From: Planctomycetaceae bacterium
Lineage (GTDB): Bacteria; Planctomycetota; Planctomycetia; Planctomycetales; Planctomycetaceae
Assembly: GCA_041398785.1 (NCBI GenBank)
Contig: JAWKUA010000016.1
Location: 1 to 64,000, forward strand
DNA length: 64,000 bases
Direction of reading: 5' to 3'
Part shown: positions 17,301-24,873 of the stretch, piece after piece
Layout: the number at the start of each line of letters is the position of its first letter
Position numbering within the stretch: position 1 is the stretch's first letter
Position numbers and translations under genes: made by a program
The notes under the pieces: model-generated
What the model was told of the DNA's origin: nothing
Database searches by the model: none
Seen by the model: only the letters and a program-made list of their open reading frames with translations

Positions 17301-19358
17301 CAGATCGAACGTCTTCGCAACGCGGGATGCCAGCGTACTGGCCGTAAAGCTTCCGGTTTCGTCCAGCAGCGCCGGACGATTCTTCAGTACGACTTTGCGA
17401 AACTGCTCAGCCGCCGCTGTGGCCGTGGATTTGTCGACACCCTGCTCAACCAGCGACGCCGACAATTCGCGGCAGATTTCCGGCAGCCGCATGCCGACCT
17501 GAAGAGAGTCGCCGAATTCACCGCCGAACACGTTGCCGATGGAAACGCCCATCGAGGTGCGATCGAAGGGCCAGGCATCCGCCGGAGTCTTCACACCACA
17601 TTCGGCAGCCGCCTGGGCAACCGCATCGATCAGCATCATCTGCAGAGGATTCGCCTGCTGCACCTGTTTCGGCGGGATGCGATACTTCTGTCCGTCAAAT
17701 TGATAGTCGCGAACGAAACCTCCCCGGCAGTGAGGGCTGCGGTGTTCGGCAGTACGATTCTCCGAACCCAAACCGGCGGATTTGTTCCAGCGATCGGCCG
17801 GAGCATCCCCAATTGCGGACCTCCCGGAATCCAGCAGCGCCTGCAATTCGGCCACACCGCCGGCGCCTGCCAGCACGATTCCGCGTCCGACAATGGCGAT
17901 CGGGTCGGAGACATAGTCATTGTTCAGGACATCCGATGTCGTCTCGACAGCGTCATTCGCAGCCGCGGCCTGCAGGACAGCGTGAGCGTTCAGCCCGCCG
18001 ATTCCGAACGCGCTGACTGCCGCTCGCGGCGGCCGCTGTCCCGAAATCCAGGGCTCTCGCTCTTGCACGACACGAAGAGGAATGTTGTCCCAGTCGCAGC
18101 TCGATGTCAGCTCTTCGATGTTGATCGAAGGAGCGAACTCACTGCGCTTCATGCACAGCAGCACTTTCACCAATCCGATCAGACCGGCGGATTCCAGAGT
18201 GTGGCCGATGTTCGATTTCACGCTGCCGATTCGCAGGGCGGCCCTGCGGTCGCCTGACGATGATTCCGCCAGCAATCCACCCAGAGCTTCCAGTTCGGTG
18301 GCGTCGCCGAGCTGAGTGCTGGTCGCATGCGCTTCCAGATAGTCGATGTTCAGGACGCTGCCGCCCCGATACGCGCGTCGAATCGCAAGTTCCTGGCCTT
18401 CGCGGCGCGGAGCCCACAGGCTGCGCCCCCGGCCATCGGACGAGATTCCCAGCCCCGTCAGCCAGGCCAGAACCGGCAGCCCCATTGCCCGCGCCCGCGC
18501 GGCAGTCGTCACGACAATCGCCACATATCCTTCGGAACTCACCAGGCCGCCGGCCCGATGGTCAAACGGACAGGACAGTCCTTCCGTGCAGGCCTGAGAA
18601 TGTGAAAACAAAATCAGGTTGTCGACGCTGTTGTAGGTTGAACCGCCGACGATCGCCTGATCAATCTGCCCGGTTCGAAGCGCCAGCGCCGCGTGCGACA
18701 GCGCGACCAGTGATGAAGCACAGGCCGCGTCGATCACGCATCGAGTGCCATTCAGGCCAAGTGCCTCACTTGTGATTGCCGCTGCCTGATAGGCGTTCAG
18801 CCGATGCAGCAAATCGGCGCGAAGCGACGGCCGTCCGGAACGAATTCGTTCGCAGACAGCTTGCTTCACAGCGGATCGCTGCGACGCCGAAAGTCCGCGC
18901 AGCGCGTCGACGTCGTCCAGGAATTCGACAGCGTCCTGAATCTGAGTCGCCAGGCTGATGGCGCCGCCGAGCTTTGTGCCGCCGGAATGTCCGACGTAGA
19001 CACCTGTTCGAGCAAGTTGCGGGTCAGCAGGCGAAAGTCCGGCGTGACGCCAGGCACGGACAGCCACTTCTCGGAACTGCAGGTGCGAAGGATCAGACGG
19101 CCGCGAACGATTCACCGGCGCCTGTGATTCTGCCGCACTGTCAGCGATTTCCGGGACATAGCCGCCCAGCGTCGCATACGTGAATCCTTCCCGGCCCCGT
19201 TCCGGATGAAAATACAGGTCGCGCTGCAGGCGGTCCTCGGGCAATTCCGAGACACCACTGCGCCCGGCGAACAGCATTTCTTCGAACGCGTCAAGGCTGT
19301 TCGCGCCGGGAACGCGGCACGCCATCCCGACGATCGCCAACGGACTGTGCGATGTCAT
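11319..19358 (-). CDS. Iterative polyketide / PUFA-like fatty acid synthase: KS-KS(inactive)-AT-ACP-ACP-KR-DH
   Basis: A 2,679-residue multidomain synthase. KS1 (about 1-450) has its active cysteine at Cys213 in DAACASS and both histidine motifs (EAHATST, SNIGHT). A second KS-like domain (about 484-850) has Asn697 where the cysteine should be (DADNASS) and lacks the normal histidine motifs, like a chain-length factor. The AT domain (about 990-1280) has Ser1086 in GHSFGEF. Two ACP domains carry Ser1418 (LGIDSIKK) and Ser1560 (LGLDSIKQ). KR has GGGRGIT near 2099 and Tyr2282 in DYSLAND. The C-terminal dehydratase-like domain has His2418 (before RPTLP) and Asp2597. The ACP and KS style recall PfaA and HglE synthases. 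The ATG at 19358 has GGGAGG 10 bases upstream and lies 4 bases after the reductase stop. There is no thioesterase or enoyl-reductase domain. Confidence 0.92.
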   Translation of the reverse strand: MTSHSPLAIVGMACRVPGANSLDAFEEMLFAGRSGVSELPEDRLQRDLYFHPERGREGFTYATLGGYVPEIADSAAESQAPVNRSRPSDPSHLQFREVAVRAWRHAGLSPADPQLARTGVYVGHSGGTKLGGAISLATQIQDAVEFLDDVDALRGLSASQRSAVKQAVCERIRSGRPSLRADLLHRLNAYQAAAITSEALGLNGTRCVIDAACASSLVALSHAALALRTGQIDQAIVGGSTYNSVDNLILFSHSQACTEGLSCPFDHRAGGLVSSEGYVAIVVTTAARARAMGLPVLAWLTGLGISSDGRGRSLWAPRREGQELAIRRAYRGGSVLNIDYLEAHATSTQLGDATELEALGGLLAESSSGDRRAALRIGSVKSNIGHTLESAGLIGLVKVLLCMKRSEFAPSINIEELTSSCDWDNIPLRVVQEREPWISGQRPPRAAVSAFGIGGLNAHAVLQAAAANDAVETTSDVLNNDYVSDPIAIVGRGIVLAGAGGVAELQALLDSGRSAIGDAPADRWNKSAGLGSENRTAEHRSPHCRGGFVRDYQFDGQKYRIPPKQVQQANPLQMMLIDAVAQAAAECGVKTPADAWPFDRTSMGVSIGNVFGGEFGDSLQVGMRLPEICRELSASLVEQGVDKSTATAAAEQFRKVVLKNRPALLDETGSFTASTLASRVAKTFDLMGGAYALDADNASSMLALSTAVDQLRSRQRDLMVCGSGCRAMNLYAFEQLALAGHLVSSGNPDDIPEDGTQVLPGEGVAVVLLCRLSDAMERGLKVYGTIHDVGSATAGVSQPGFDSTDIRLMKSVGFLAGSHSLVRLVAETFASESSEAEPCRIAAMNDDGFGLELTMSHGASSADNDRRDAGDPPVPAREDRAAAPQVASSEHDVSHSSVASFIERRIVIRLSARTEEQMSSLLRSATQSSDAAAKASVRRFEPADRFRVAIVGDDPQQCFGRLKTAAAKWLDGVRRQVSDRDAFVIWSNPSRSPRLAWLFPGQGSHYPGRPAVIDSFAEAHRHLRELDLILQHRGMEKLTAHWEQRGGSPVGSDVWLAQIWVLGVSTALARVLSGHVARPDVVAGHSFGEFTAAVQAGVFDVEAAVDLTRHRADAILTRSIHGGGLLSVRGSASDVRAAFRNSDAAIYVTHLNAPRQTVIAGDATALQAAKAVLTSANLAHVEVSVPAPFHTPMMAATEELFGQLSGSVPLHPPVSGFLSATTVRYLSEPSDVRDSLVRQLTRPVMWTSTVSRLLDDGCEVLLEVGPNNILTRMNREIAGDRALCVSADVPGEPMSCRLQLIQTVLECVGIETHPSPTDAARRPSIPSRPVTHDEIVMLDVTGAGRRRQDTDDSASAMSTSAEEKTSADSGVALPEAVPVGASGEIEAFLVDLVVELTGYDRDVVDVQADMEADLGIDSIKKAQIIGELAAWRDLNVAPTDLRLEDIRTLADAARMADRLHEAAALNSSSATIGESSKPSIAANVGRLTSAAQTKETSAHEQSSRELASTRASATDGPRTQRPSSDELDSLLIDFVVDQTGYTRDVVDVDADLEADLGLDSIKQAQLIGELREQYNLASVSVETLTQSRFATLRLIREFVLSQMAATNEPLSRQPETVNHATRIADVRKRSTGPIIDKLSVGAPRTDTQRRVNGVTAGDLRSHHQTETDAHRESVDSQHRSGRMHADSRDALGQRQFTGRNGAQHCEPAPLRGVEPTDEILAAWRSYFESAASATGENSGDYERLRAIGLQHRGEIRAALRLLHDRSLLKSDRTAGRPDESPGVRGLADGAGVAAASVRLAVNLLHGNGHRAGSANATSEELPGVARKIVDAHRAAEHQQPTAAVEISQLRPGTHRFALRTMISARRRGVPAVPELNGPALILGDSRFAESLGDRIRQLGELAHVISTSDDAAEIERRLEQLWEQQLTPHLFLMMAHDDAALQSLRSDDWARRRAAGLSTPFRICQLWMQRMVDADQMEGASVVCVTRLGGDLGFCARRVLSPESTGGLVKAMLIEAWMRGFRTTPMKMIDVAPECSAERAIEEILAELAAPSYDMEVAFDGTQRRVVQAIPAALKTGITVSEHPESNRLITPGGVWIVSGGGRGITAMTAMELAIRHGLNLHLLGTAPHPELSEADRTAAANRSEFRREVMRRASQRGISPVEAWRNTEKSVEIDATLRACREAGIAAVYHCCDVADAAELTCLLDRIRREHGPIRGVIHGAGAGQDSRFDRKRSDKVEKCLRPKIDGTIALMQATAEDPLDWFAAFGSISGRFGANGHTDYSLANDMMAKLVDRYRQQRPEVRSATFHWHAWDDVGMATKPEARLALEMIDMEFMPARDGLKHFLDELEYGGDESEVLITDVAYLRKFFPNQTARPAGADITEMLPLLKSARIQQDGATHSVVVTLDPVSDRFLAQHLVKQRPTLPYVVALELMCEAVRSFTGGRRVIRCRDARAFQAIRFVSDDPMAVTIETCEVRPNVFQSRLLADVRRRDGRLVEEGRQFFAVLCETVDAENPVDAAVDSVRFAAPSHESLNWQRIQYVSPDAVVYHGPEFQELRKVGLSRQQAVGRIAASAAVQLFGPERALGFTIPCATMDACLYAVAWTAWQRLKKASLPVSFAEIEFGRSPDPGESCEVVIPEIRKESGGAVCDFRLIGSNADLILHVTDCRISWLRTAGP

Positions 19359-19362
19359 CGAT

Positions 19363-20970
19363 TCATGCCCTCCCGTTTGCGGAAGGGACGGCACCGACAC
19401 GTCGCACCGAAGCAGGCTCCGGACCTTCGGTTTCGAGCGAACACCCGGCGAACGGCGAAAGCTGGTCCGCCAGCTCATCATCGCTGACCGGCGCCTCGTC
19501 AGTTTCGACCAGCACGGTACCGGACGTGATCGCTGCCAGCAGATTCGGCCCGGCAGCCAGTTGCCGCCAATGCTCCGCAGATGTGTACAGCCGACAGCGT
19601 TCGCCGCCGGCGTTGCCGCGCGCGACACTGACGACGCGATCCGATTGCCGCAGGATGAACTCGCCGCCTCTCGGACCGCTCAGTACCAGGCCAATTGATT
19701 CCGGGCAGCCATTGCGTGGGTTCGGCCGGACGCCCGCCGGATGCAAATTTCGAAGCGGCGGAGAATCAGAATGTCGACTCACACGCGGTTCCGTCGCTTC
19801 CGACTTGCGGGCCGGTCGCCGTTCATGCAATCTCATTTGAGACTCCGACGGGGAACCGCCGACGGCCAGCTTCTGTTCGCAGAGTTCGCGAATCTGTGCC
19901 CGACCGATCTGCAGACAGTCGGGCTGTCCCGAAATTCGGAGCGCCGCCAGCGTGTTCGTACGGTCAAAATCCGGGTCGTCGCGAAAATAGGGCTGAAACG
20001 CGGCGATGAACGGTGCAATTAACTCCTGCGCTTTGTCATCGGTGCCGACGGCCGGCTGTTCCCGGACGCCCGGAATGCAGGACATCACCGTATGAAACGC
20101 CGCTTCAATTTCTGACAGTTCCGTGCCACCGCTGCTGGTCAAATGATACGTCCGTCCGTGAAGGTCCGGTCTTCGAAAAATCTGCGCCATTACGCGTGCA
20201 ACCCAGTCCGCCGTTACCAGATTCTTGCGGTCACCCTGCCGGAATCCCAGGTTCTGAAAGCCGTTGTGGAATTCCGGGACGCCGAACTTCCGGCTGAGCA
20301 TTTCGTATGCGGAAAAGCCGCCGTTGATCGTCAGGTCTGCCGGCATGACACTCTCGGGATGTGGATCGATGACAATCGACGGACGGTAGATTGTCAGCGT
20401 ACCGACCGACCCGGCTTGTTTCAGCAGTTGCTCGGCAAGAATCTTACTCCGTTCGTAATCGTTGGCGGACTCCTGCCCGACGTCGCATTCCGATTCCAGA
20501 ACGGCTCCGGTTCGAAGTCCGGCAACATAGGCCGTCGACACATAATGCCAGTCAGCGATTCCCGCATCGGTACACACGTCCAGCAGATGGCGAGTGCCGT
20601 CATAGTTGGTGCGGTATGGCTCGTTGTCCGGATCCTTACTGGCCGGGCTGAACACCAGGTTTGCAGCGGCGTGTATGACAGTACAGCAGTTGTCATGAAT
20701 CCAGTGCTGATCGCGCGAATCCAGCCTCAGACGCCGTTGAGCGATGTCTCCCGTGATTACGTGCGGACGAATGAAGCGACGGCCAAACCGGGATTCCAGC
20801 TTTGCCAGAATCCTTTCGACCCGGGCGGCGGCATCAAGCTCTCTTGACGGACGAACAAGCGTCGCGACGCGAAATCCGCTTCTCAACAGATCAGCCAGCA
20901 GCAGGCTACCAACCATGCCGGTGGCGCCGGTCAGAAGCACGGCATTTGCGCTGGACGTTGACTGTTTCAT
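19363..20970 (-). CDS. NAD(P)-dependent thioester reductase-like protein (extended SDR) with C-terminal extension
   Basis: A 535-residue protein. The first 370 or so residues are an extended SDR of the Lys2/HetM/thioester-reductase type: TGATGMVG at about residues 14-21, and the catalytic Tyr172-x3-Lys176 in NDYERSKILAE. Such domains release a carrier-bound acyl thioester as an aldehyde or alcohol, which fits the lack of a thioesterase in the adjacent synthase. The remaining 160 residues are a polar linker followed by a compact region around CRLYTSAEHWRQL that faintly resembles an SCP2 sterol-carrier fold (weak). The frame is open to 21234 but overlaps the methyltransferase there; homology starts at the ATG at 20970. 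The stop is 4 bases before the synthase start. Confidence 0.83.
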   Translation of the reverse strand: MKQSTSSANAVLLTGATGMVGSLLLADLLRSGFRVATLVRPSRELDAAARVERILAKLESRFGRRFIRPHVITGDIAQRRLRLDSRDQHWIHDNCCTVIHAAANLVFSPASKDPDNEPYRTNYDGTRHLLDVCTDAGIADWHYVSTAYVAGLRTGAVLESECDVGQESANDYERSKILAEQLLKQAGSVGTLTIYRPSIVIDPHPESVMPADLTINGGFSAYEMLSRKFGVPEFHNGFQNLGFRQGDRKNLVTADWVARVMAQIFRRPDLHGRTYHLTSSGGTELSEIEAAFHTVMSCIPGVREQPAVGTDDKAQELIAPFIAAFQPYFRDDPDFDRTNTLAALRISGQPDCLQIGRAQIRELCEQKLAVGGSPSESQMRLHERRPARKSEATEPRVSRHSDSPPLRNLHPAGVRPNPRNGCPESIGLVLSGPRGGEFILRQSDRVVSVARGNAGGERCRLYTSAEHWRQLAAGPNLLAAITSGTVLVETDEAPVSDDELADQLSPFAGCSLETEGPEPASVRRVGAVPSANGRA

Positions 20971-21049
20971 TGCAACCTGGAACGAGGAGCGGTTTTGCCG
21001 CGGAACATTTTCGATAAGCGGGGACGGGATCAAACTGCAGTTTGCGAAG

Positions 21050-21769
21050 CTAAGTCGCCCTGGCAACGACCAATAACGACAGGCCGCCAAGCACACGATG
21101 CGTGTACTCGGGTGAAACCTGATAGCAAACCCTTCGAAGGATGTTGATTGGCTTCCAGGGACTCCGGTTCGCGCCGGGGCCATCCCATCCGGACTTCGTG
21201 AAGTGCCAGTGGATCGGTTCGTATCCGGTGTCACGCAGTGTGGCGAGCGCAGTCAGACGACTAAAGTAGTGAAGATGCCCAAGCGTTCGCCGCGGGCGGT
21301 CGCAGCCGCTGCCGACCACAGTTCTGGCGTTTGCGTCCAGAGGTATATGAAAAATATGGTGTTGTGCCAGATGGCGGCAGTCCCGGAGAAAACCGAAGTA
21401 GTCTTCAACGTGTTCGAACACATCCAGCATGATGGCGATGTCGAATGTTTCGCTGCATGACGCGGCGTTCTCCCGACGGAATTCAATTACGTCTTTCGCC
21501 TTCGGGTGAAGCGGAACGTCGGGACTGGGATCAAACCCGACAGCGCGCCGGATTCCGTTCAGTCCCCGCGTGACTTCTGCCAGCGCAAGTCCCGTGCCGC
21601 AGCCGATGTCACACAGCGTGGCGGGCGTCAGTCCGGCCTCACGAATTCCGCGCACGACATGACCAGCCTTCCACGGGGATCGTTCCGCATGCCATTCCGG
21701 ATGCTGCTCCAGATAGCTGCCTTCCGTGTAAAGCGTGGTGATGTTTTGCCGAGCGGCTTCGGTGGTCAT
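21050..21769 (-). CDS. Class I SAM-dependent methyltransferase, first gene of the lipid operon
   Basis: A 239-residue methyltransferase. Motif I is CDIGCGTGLALAEV (about residues 51-64), and the post-II region MLDVFEHVEDYF follows. The C-terminal 40 residues end in a hydrophobic stretch (VLGGLSLLVVARAT). It would methylate an oxygen, nitrogen or carbon of a small molecule; the likely target is the lipid made by the operon. It is the first gene of the - strand run, with 332 non-coding bases upstream, and the next gene starts 79 bases after its stop. The acceptor cannot be assigned from sequence. Confidence 0.85.
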   Translation of the reverse strand: MTTEAARQNITTLYTEGSYLEQHPEWHAERSPWKAGHVVRGIREAGLTPATLCDIGCGTGLALAEVTRGLNGIRRAVGFDPSPDVPLHPKAKDVIEFRRENAASCSETFDIAIMLDVFEHVEDYFGFLRDCRHLAQHHIFHIPLDANARTVVGSGCDRPRRTLGHLHYFSRLTALATLRDTGYEPIHWHFTKSGWDGPGANRSPWKPINILRRVCYQVSPEYTHRVLGGLSLLVVARAT

Positions 21770-22101
21770 GGAGGATTCGAACCGTTAGGAAACACGCGAT
21801 CGAAAACATTACGATGGCAGGTCAAAGCCGGAACGGCATCGCGACACGAAGGCACGCGAGAACGCCGAAAATTGCAGCGAATCTCTCGCCGTTCCGATGC
21901 AAACTCAACGCCGACCTGATACTGACTGGCGACCGCCGATCCGGAATCCATTCGTGCCATCACGTTACATGCCCCCAGCTTACGAGCCTTCGACTGTCGA
22001 CACCGATGGCTATTCGCAAAAAAATGCAAAAAACGGATGGCGGGTCGTGCCGGTGTCACCCAGGGGACAGTATGCCGTGGTCCGCCTTCTGAAAGCGATG
22101 T
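21770..22101. other. Intergenic region between exopolysaccharide and lipid operons
   Basis: 332 bases without a supported gene. It must hold the promoter of the lipid operon if that operon is independent, but I see no convincing -35/-10 pair on the - strand. Two A runs (22018-22024 and 22028-22033) read as T tracts on the - strand downstream of the glycosyltransferase stop and could mark transcription termination, although no strong hairpin precedes them. Confidence 0.4.
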
Positions 22102-23325
22102 TCACTCGCCGGATGACAACCGGATCGAACGATCATCCAGCAGCCGACGATAGATGGCCGCGATTCGACTGTTTGTGACGCTTTGATCGAATTCTGCAAC
22201 AACACGTTGACGTGCGGAGGCACCGATTTCCGCAAGGGTCTCCGGTGACGACAGCAGGTTCGCAATTCCTTCAGCCAGGGCGGCGACGTCTTCGGGAGGA
22301 ATCAGAACTCCCGCCGTCTCGCCGATCGCTTCCCGCATCCCGCTGACTTCGGCGGCGATCACCGGCCGGGCACACGACATCGCTTCCAGCAGAGCGATGC
22401 TCAGGCCCTCCCACCTTGACGGCATGGCGATCAGGTCCGCCGCCAGAAACCAGTCACGAACGTCGGAGCGCAGACCCACAAACGTCACGCTGTCGTCGCT
22501 GAGAGATTCCAGCGAAGGGCGATCCGGTCCGTCACCGACGAGATACAGACGGGCTCGCGGATGCTGCCGACGCACCTCCTGCCATGCTCGAAGCAACAGA
22601 TCCTGTCCCTTCTGCCGACAAAGCCGCCCGACACAAAGAACGTTCTGAACGTCCGGATCCAGTTGAAGCCGGTCGCAGGCTGCCTTTCGGGAGTCCGCTT
22701 CCGGCTGCTGCCAGACTCGCAGATCAATTCCATTTCTGACGATGTCCCAGCGAGCCTTCATGCCGGCCTGCAGCGCTGCCGATTGTTCCGTTTCGCTGAC
22801 ACACACCGTCGAATGGGTCCACCGCGAGGCGAATCGTTCCCACCATCGCGACCCTGTCGCCAGCCAGCCGTCGACGGCGTGGAACGACCAGCCGTTTGGC
22901 TCAAACACAGTCGGCAGTCGTCCGCGCAGGACCAGGCGTCCGGCCAGCCCCGCTTTGGAGGAATGCAAATGCACAACGTCGGGCCGCATGTCATTGATGA
23001 TGCGTCGAAGCCGAAGGCATTCGGAAAGAACCTTTGCTCCCGGGTTTCGAGTCGCGTTCCAGGGAATCCAGGTCGCGCCCAGTCGGCGACACTGCGCGTC
23101 CAGATCGTTTGCTTCCGGACAGGCCAGCAGGACCTTCCATCCTCGCTGCATCTGATCGCGCAGCAGATCCAGCACAACGGCCCTGACACCTGCATTCGTC
23201 GGTTGAGAAACGTGCAGCACCACCAGAGATCGGTCGTATCCGTCGCCGTGCGATGGCGAACCGGGTCCACTGTCGAACGCCGCCTCCACGGCGTCACCCT
23301 GCGAATCGTGCACGGCGTGCGTCAT
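22102..23325 (-). CDS. Glycosyltransferase family 4
   Basis: A 407-residue GT-B glycosyltransferase with an N-terminal acceptor domain and the C-terminal GT4 donor domain: GRLCRQKGQDLLL near the domain start and the E-x7-E nucleotide-sugar motif in WEGLSIALLEAMS. It transfers a sugar during assembly of the lipid-linked repeat unit. The ATG at 23325 overlaps the upstream polymerase stop as ATGA, which indicates coupled translation; the frame extends upstream to 23577 only inside that gene. It is the last gene of the - strand exopolysaccharide segment. Confidence 0.9.
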   Translation of the reverse strand: MTHAVHDSQGDAVEAAFDSGPGSPSHGDGYDRSLVVLHVSQPTNAGVRAVVLDLLRDQMQRGWKVLLACPEANDLDAQCRRLGATWIPWNATRNPGAKVLSECLRLRRIINDMRPDVVHLHSSKAGLAGRLVLRGRLPTVFEPNGWSFHAVDGWLATGSRWWERFASRWTHSTVCVSETEQSAALQAGMKARWDIVRNGIDLRVWQQPEADSRKAACDRLQLDPDVQNVLCVGRLCRQKGQDLLLRAWQEVRRQHPRARLYLVGDGPDRPSLESLSDDSVTFVGLRSDVRDWFLAADLIAMPSRWEGLSIALLEAMSCARPVIAAEVSGMREAIGETAGVLIPPEDVAALAEGIANLLSSPETLAEIGASARQRVVAEFDQSVTNSRIAAIYRRLLDDRSIRLSSGE

Positions 23326-24779
23326 GCCGCCAGGCTCCCGGAACTGCGATTTCGCGTCGCGATGCCTTCGAACGTCATGCTGAACTTCATGACGACGTAA
23401 ACCAGCAGACAGTAGCTCGTGAAGATTGACGGAAAGATCAGGTTGGCGCGGCAGTCTACAAACGAGTACGCGGCTACGGGATAAAACAGAAGTCCGGCAG
23501 GCTGCTGCGCAAGAAACGACTTCCAGAGTCCGCCGGCCGCCAGCCCGACGAAGAAATACGCGCAGATCCCCAGCCATCCGAAGTCCACATAGGTCGACGC
23601 AAACCCCGGCATGGCCGTGGTCACTGTCAGCCCGTGCTTCCTGAGCACCGGAGCTCGCTCTTCCGTTCCGTACGGGGCTTTTTCGCCGAGCACCCGGTCG
23701 CGCAGCCGGTCGAGTTCAAAGTACTGGTCGGCAACCGGGAATTCCCAGAACCAGCGTGTCCAATAAAACCCCTTGCGGCTGCCCGGGACTTCCATTTCAT
23801 CATTCACGATCAGTGCTTCGGTGTTATACGGACCGATCACGTACCGAATCACTTCTGCCGTCGCTTCGGTGGTGCCGCTGATGCCCTTGCGTAACGCAGA
23901 CATCCCCAGAAAAGCGACAACGACCAGGACACCCAGCAGCAGGCATGTCATCAAAGCCTGCCTGCCGGAAACTTTTCGTCTTGCAAGCGGCCAAACAAGG
24001 TAGACCAGTAGGGCACCCAGCAGCGGACGAGTCAGAAAGTTACGTTTCGCGGTCAGCAGAGCCGCTGGAATGTAGGTCAGGATACACACAATCAGCAGAA
24101 CTCGGATCAGCGAATGGCGAGAGAAGGAACGTGAACACTGCCAGGCTGCGGGCAGCGCGATGGAAGAAACGTTCAGCACCGCTTTCCATGGCTCCCCGCC
24201 GGCCGTTCCCTTCATCTTCGTCATTTCCGTCATGAACAGCACCTGGCCACGAAGCGCCGCTAGCAGACTACCGATGCCTCCCACCCGATAGAACAAGTAC
24301 ACCGACACAAGATTCATTAGAATCAGCACGACAAGAAAACCACCCACTGTCCACGGATACGGTCGGTACACGTTTTCGGACGATGTTTGCGGTGGCGGAC
24401 CGAAGGCCGACGTGCATCCAGCGACGTAGATTCCTGCCAGGATCATGGCGACGGAAGCAAGATTGAAGGTGATTAGCTTTGCATCCAGAAACATGTGGCA
24501 TTGATCGCCGAGCAGTTGCGTATAGGCCTGCGGGGGAAAAAAGACACCCGACAGAAAGATGCACATGCCGGCCAGCAGTAGCGGCCACGGATGAGCCAGA
24601 CGCAATGTCTCGTCATTGACCAGCAGCGCCGGAAGCTCAACAACCGTAACAGATCGCGGTGCGGCGCCTTCGGCGCGCGAATCGTCCGTGTCCGCATCGC
24701 CGCCGGTGCCTCTCCCGTGACGCATGGCCGCGCGAAGTCGCGCCGCGGCAACCAGGGATACAGCGGGTTGTTCGTTCAC
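23322..24779 (-). CDS. Polysaccharide polymerase-like membrane protein (Wzy / oligosaccharide repeat unit polymerase)
   Basis: A 485-residue polytopic membrane protein with about ten or more hydrophobic helices and a large loop around GFYWTRWFWEFPVADQYFEL. Overall layout and position among glycosyltransferases, a flippase and a tyrosine kinase fit the repeat-unit polymerase of a Wzx/Wzy pathway; no short diagnostic motif exists, so this rests on topology and context. The GTG at 24779 is chosen as start because GAGGA lies 7 bases before it. The open frame upstream to 24944 would overlap the preceding gene and has no such site. It overlaps the next gene by 4 bases. Confidence 0.75.
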   Translation of the reverse strand: MNEQPAVSLVAAARLRAAMRHGRGTGGDADTDDSRAEGAAPRSVTVVELPALLVNDETLRLAHPWPLLLAGMCIFLSGVFFPPQAYTQLLGDQCHMFLDAKLITFNLASVAMILAGIYVAGCTSAFGPPPQTSSENVYRPYPWTVGGFLVVLILMNLVSVYLFYRVGGIGSLLAALRGQVLFMTEMTKMKGTAGGEPWKAVLNVSSIALPAAWQCSRSFSRHSLIRVLLIVCILTYIPAALLTAKRNFLTRPLLGALLVYLVWPLARRKVSGRQALMTCLLLGVLVVVAFLGMSALRKGISGTTEATAEVIRYVIGPYNTEALIVNDEMEVPGSRKGFYWTRWFWEFPVADQYFELDRLRDRVLGEKAPYGTEERAPVLRKHGLTVTTAMPGFASTYVDFGWLGICAYFFVGLAAGGLWKSFLAQQPAGLLFYPVAAYSFVDCRANLIFPSIFTSYCLLVYVVMKFSMTFEGIATRNRSSGSLAA

Positions 24780-24786
24780 AGCAGAT

Positions 24787-24791
24787 TCCTC
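24787..24791 (-). promoter_or_regulatory. Ribosome binding site deciding the polymerase start
   Basis: GAGGA on the - strand, 7 bases before the GTG at 24779. It supports a start well inside the longest open frame and removes a 71-base overlap with the preceding gene. Confidence 0.6.
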
Positions 24792-24873
24792 ATCCGCTTC
24801 TCTCCGATTGCCGGCTGCGGAGTATCCGCGCGGCTCGGGCGTCTGTTCGGATTCCGGCGAGTTGAAAAGCGAG

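Noticed and set aside
16686..18257. 523-codon open frame antisense to the synthase, and others such as 12105-13253 and 13797-14852
   Set aside because: High-GC shadow frames of the synthase. Their products are rich in Arg, Gln and His with no domain, while the - strand frame has continuous catalytic motifs.
11319..19358. Enediyne PKS
   Set aside because: There is no integrated PPTase domain and no enediyne accessory genes, and two ACPs of the GIDSIK type plus a KS-like CLF domain fit PUFA/Hgl-like synthases better.
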